Assembly: GCA_037039925.1 (NCBI GenBank)
Contig: JAXRKP010000249.1
Location: 152,501-216,500 of the forward strand
Source of the DNA: Doris montereyensis
Taxonomy: Eukaryota; Mollusca; Gastropoda; Nudibranchia; Dorididae
Length of the DNA stretch: 64,000 bases
Direction of reading: 5' to 3'
The stretch's first letter is position 1. Every line of letters begins with the position of its first letter. A model generated the notes under the pieces. That model saw only the letters and a program-made list of their open reading frames with translations. It was not told the origin of the DNA and searched no databases. Of the stretch, positions 43,621 to 64,000 are shown one piece after another. The position numbers and the translations under genes are program-made.

Positions 43621-44436
43621 AAAAGAAAACAATTAATATCAAATCTTTTCACATGGAGGGCATTGAAATTGAATTTTCAGAAAAGGCAAGTAATGTTAAT
43701 TGGTCAGACCTTTATGTGTAGAGCTCAAACTCAGAATCAAAGGAGAGGGGGAGGAGGATGTATAGAGTAAAGGGCAGAGGGAATGAAGCAGTGTACATTT
43801 CTTTAAAATTTTCATTCCTTTTCTCTTTTACTTCTGATCTTAAAATTAGGCAGCATGTTGCATCAAACGATTAAGCCTAATTTAGTCTCAGTCTGGACAG
43901 TCATCATTCCTTTATCAGTAAAAACATGATTCTAAATTGCTTCATTTATGGCGTTGTCTTATAATGGTGAGCCTTCTACAAGCGTCAAGTGCCAATGCAA
44001 ACCATAGTTTTCAATCTCTCCGTTCATCTGATGGGTGTCTGGCGTCAAAGCCAAAGAGCCTGACATTTGTTTGGTGGGGCTAGCATAGACTTCAGGCCTA
44101 CAATATGAAGTACATGTTCTAGTAAGAAATGTAATTGCTGATTAGAATTTTCGTTTATTGATGCATTGAGTTTAGCAGACCGCTTGGCCTTCCAACGAAT
44201 TAAAACCAGACTCTTAGCAGGACTGATGGATTTTAAAGCAGCCTCTTACAGGGGGAATCAAAGAAGGTAACATCTGTCATGTGCAAAAAGTGGACTCTGA
44301 GGGAAATAAAAGCTTTGTTTATCCTCTTAAGTGATATGCGGTAACGTAACATATAACAGGTTTATCGTCCTGTGCATAAGAGCTTCAGGCTTTTATTAAC
44401 ACTTCTACTTTTCAATAATCTAAAATTCTCTCACAG

Positions 44437-63225
<18,789 letters not shown>

Positions 63226-64000
63226 GTAAAGATATACAGTAGTAGTGGTCTAAGAACGTGCCTCTTGGGAGACAAAAATTGTGCTGGTAGGCAGACCGTG
63301 TAAGTAAGTAAAAGACGACAAACGTTGATGTTCAAACGAAAGGCTATGACCATGATTAAATCTAATTCTAACCTTTCCTGTCAATTAAACGTCTATCAGT
63401 TTAACAAGGGACAGGTCAGCTTTGTAGGGGACAAAACATTATGTAGTCAATGGCCATCCATTTCTACCTGACAAGCACACAACAAATCAATGAAAGTAGT
63501 TTCCTCACTCACCAAACTCACATTGGTTGGACACGTATGTATCATAACATACGTTAAGAAATAATGAATCTAGACCATTTGTTCATCAGCATACACAAAA
63601 TGTTGTGCATTGTAATGCCATGTTGTCTGGCAGGAGAGTGAAATGGGTACCTTGCCATCTGACAGGAAGTAAGAGTTAAGCTATCAGCACCTTTTTATTA
63701 CAACTGGGAGGTGTGGCTTGAATATTTACATATCTGGTTTAATTGAAATGCCTTCATGTTTGAAATCTATGAGAAAAGAGATATGCCATGACAACTTTAA
63801 CAAGTTGGATGTCTGTTAAAAGTCATGTTCTTAGTCTGTCCGAGCATGATGTTAAGGGGCCAATTCATTTATAAAAAATATTCTGTTTCCTGAGGTAGTT
63901 TGGACCATTTTCAACATTTCAACATTTCTGATTCTAGATATTTTTATATTTGGGTTGATCCTTGCTTAGTTTCAAAAGATATCCTTGCTTTTATGCCGCT
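63226..64000. other. Intron of the TTC38-like gene, continues past the window
   Basis: No exon or element was recognised. Confidence 0.4.

Overview
This is a window of an AT-rich, intron-rich, repeat-laden invertebrate animal genome. Genes have short exons with GT-AG introns. The DNA carries hundreds of bases of (AG)n, (TA)n, (CTA)n and (TAA)n tracts, tRNA-derived SINEs, several decayed LINEs, and TA-target DNA transposons. The SINE core (GTGCACGTTAAAGATC...), the scattered AGATCT/TCTAGA tracts and the protein sequences fit a mollusc, perhaps a gastropod. That placement is inference from family resemblance; nothing in the window proves it.

Two protein-coding genes can be reconstructed. (1) Cytoplasmic poly(A)-binding protein (PABPC type) lies on the minus strand: eleven coding exons from the ATG at 33194 to the TAG at 14896. 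All splice phases agree, giving 618 residues with four RRMs, a Pro/Met/Ala/Gln-rich linker and a C-terminal MLLE domain. A TATA box, a pyrimidine-rich initiator and an A-rich leader lie upstream; a poly(A) signal lies at 13481. (2) A TTC38-like tetratricopeptide protein lies on the plus strand: nine exons from 44437 to 63225. The first coding exon was not found and the 3' end runs out of the window. Two consecutive exons of this gene carry three single-base frameshifts. The two genes diverge, separated by about 10 kb of repeats.

Layout. 1-2.6 kb: a TIR transposon inserted inside another copy of itself. 2.6-9.6 kb: hairpin repeats, SINEs and long microsatellites. 10.5-12.1 kb: a hairpin MITE and a pogo-like transposon with a decayed transposase start. 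13.3-33.5 kb: PABP, with transposons in introns 2, 6 and 10. 34.1-35.7 kb: a 1.5 kb foldback element with 16-bp target duplications and hammerhead-ribozyme-like motifs in both arms. 35.9-43.6 kb: LINE relics, microsatellites, a SINE and one unexplained 183-codon open frame. 44.4-63.2 kb: the TTC38-like gene. Its introns hold at least six minisatellites (22-66 bp units), two LINE relics, a LINE 3' tail, an inverted copy of a repeat also present in PABP intron 6, and a second foldback copy enclosing minisatellite units.

The genes do not form a pathway: PABP acts in mRNA translation and stability, and TTC38 is poorly characterised. The most interesting material is in the repeats (foldback and ribozyme, nested transposons, minisatellites) and in the PABP leader, which looks suited to the autoregulation known for vertebrate PABPC1.
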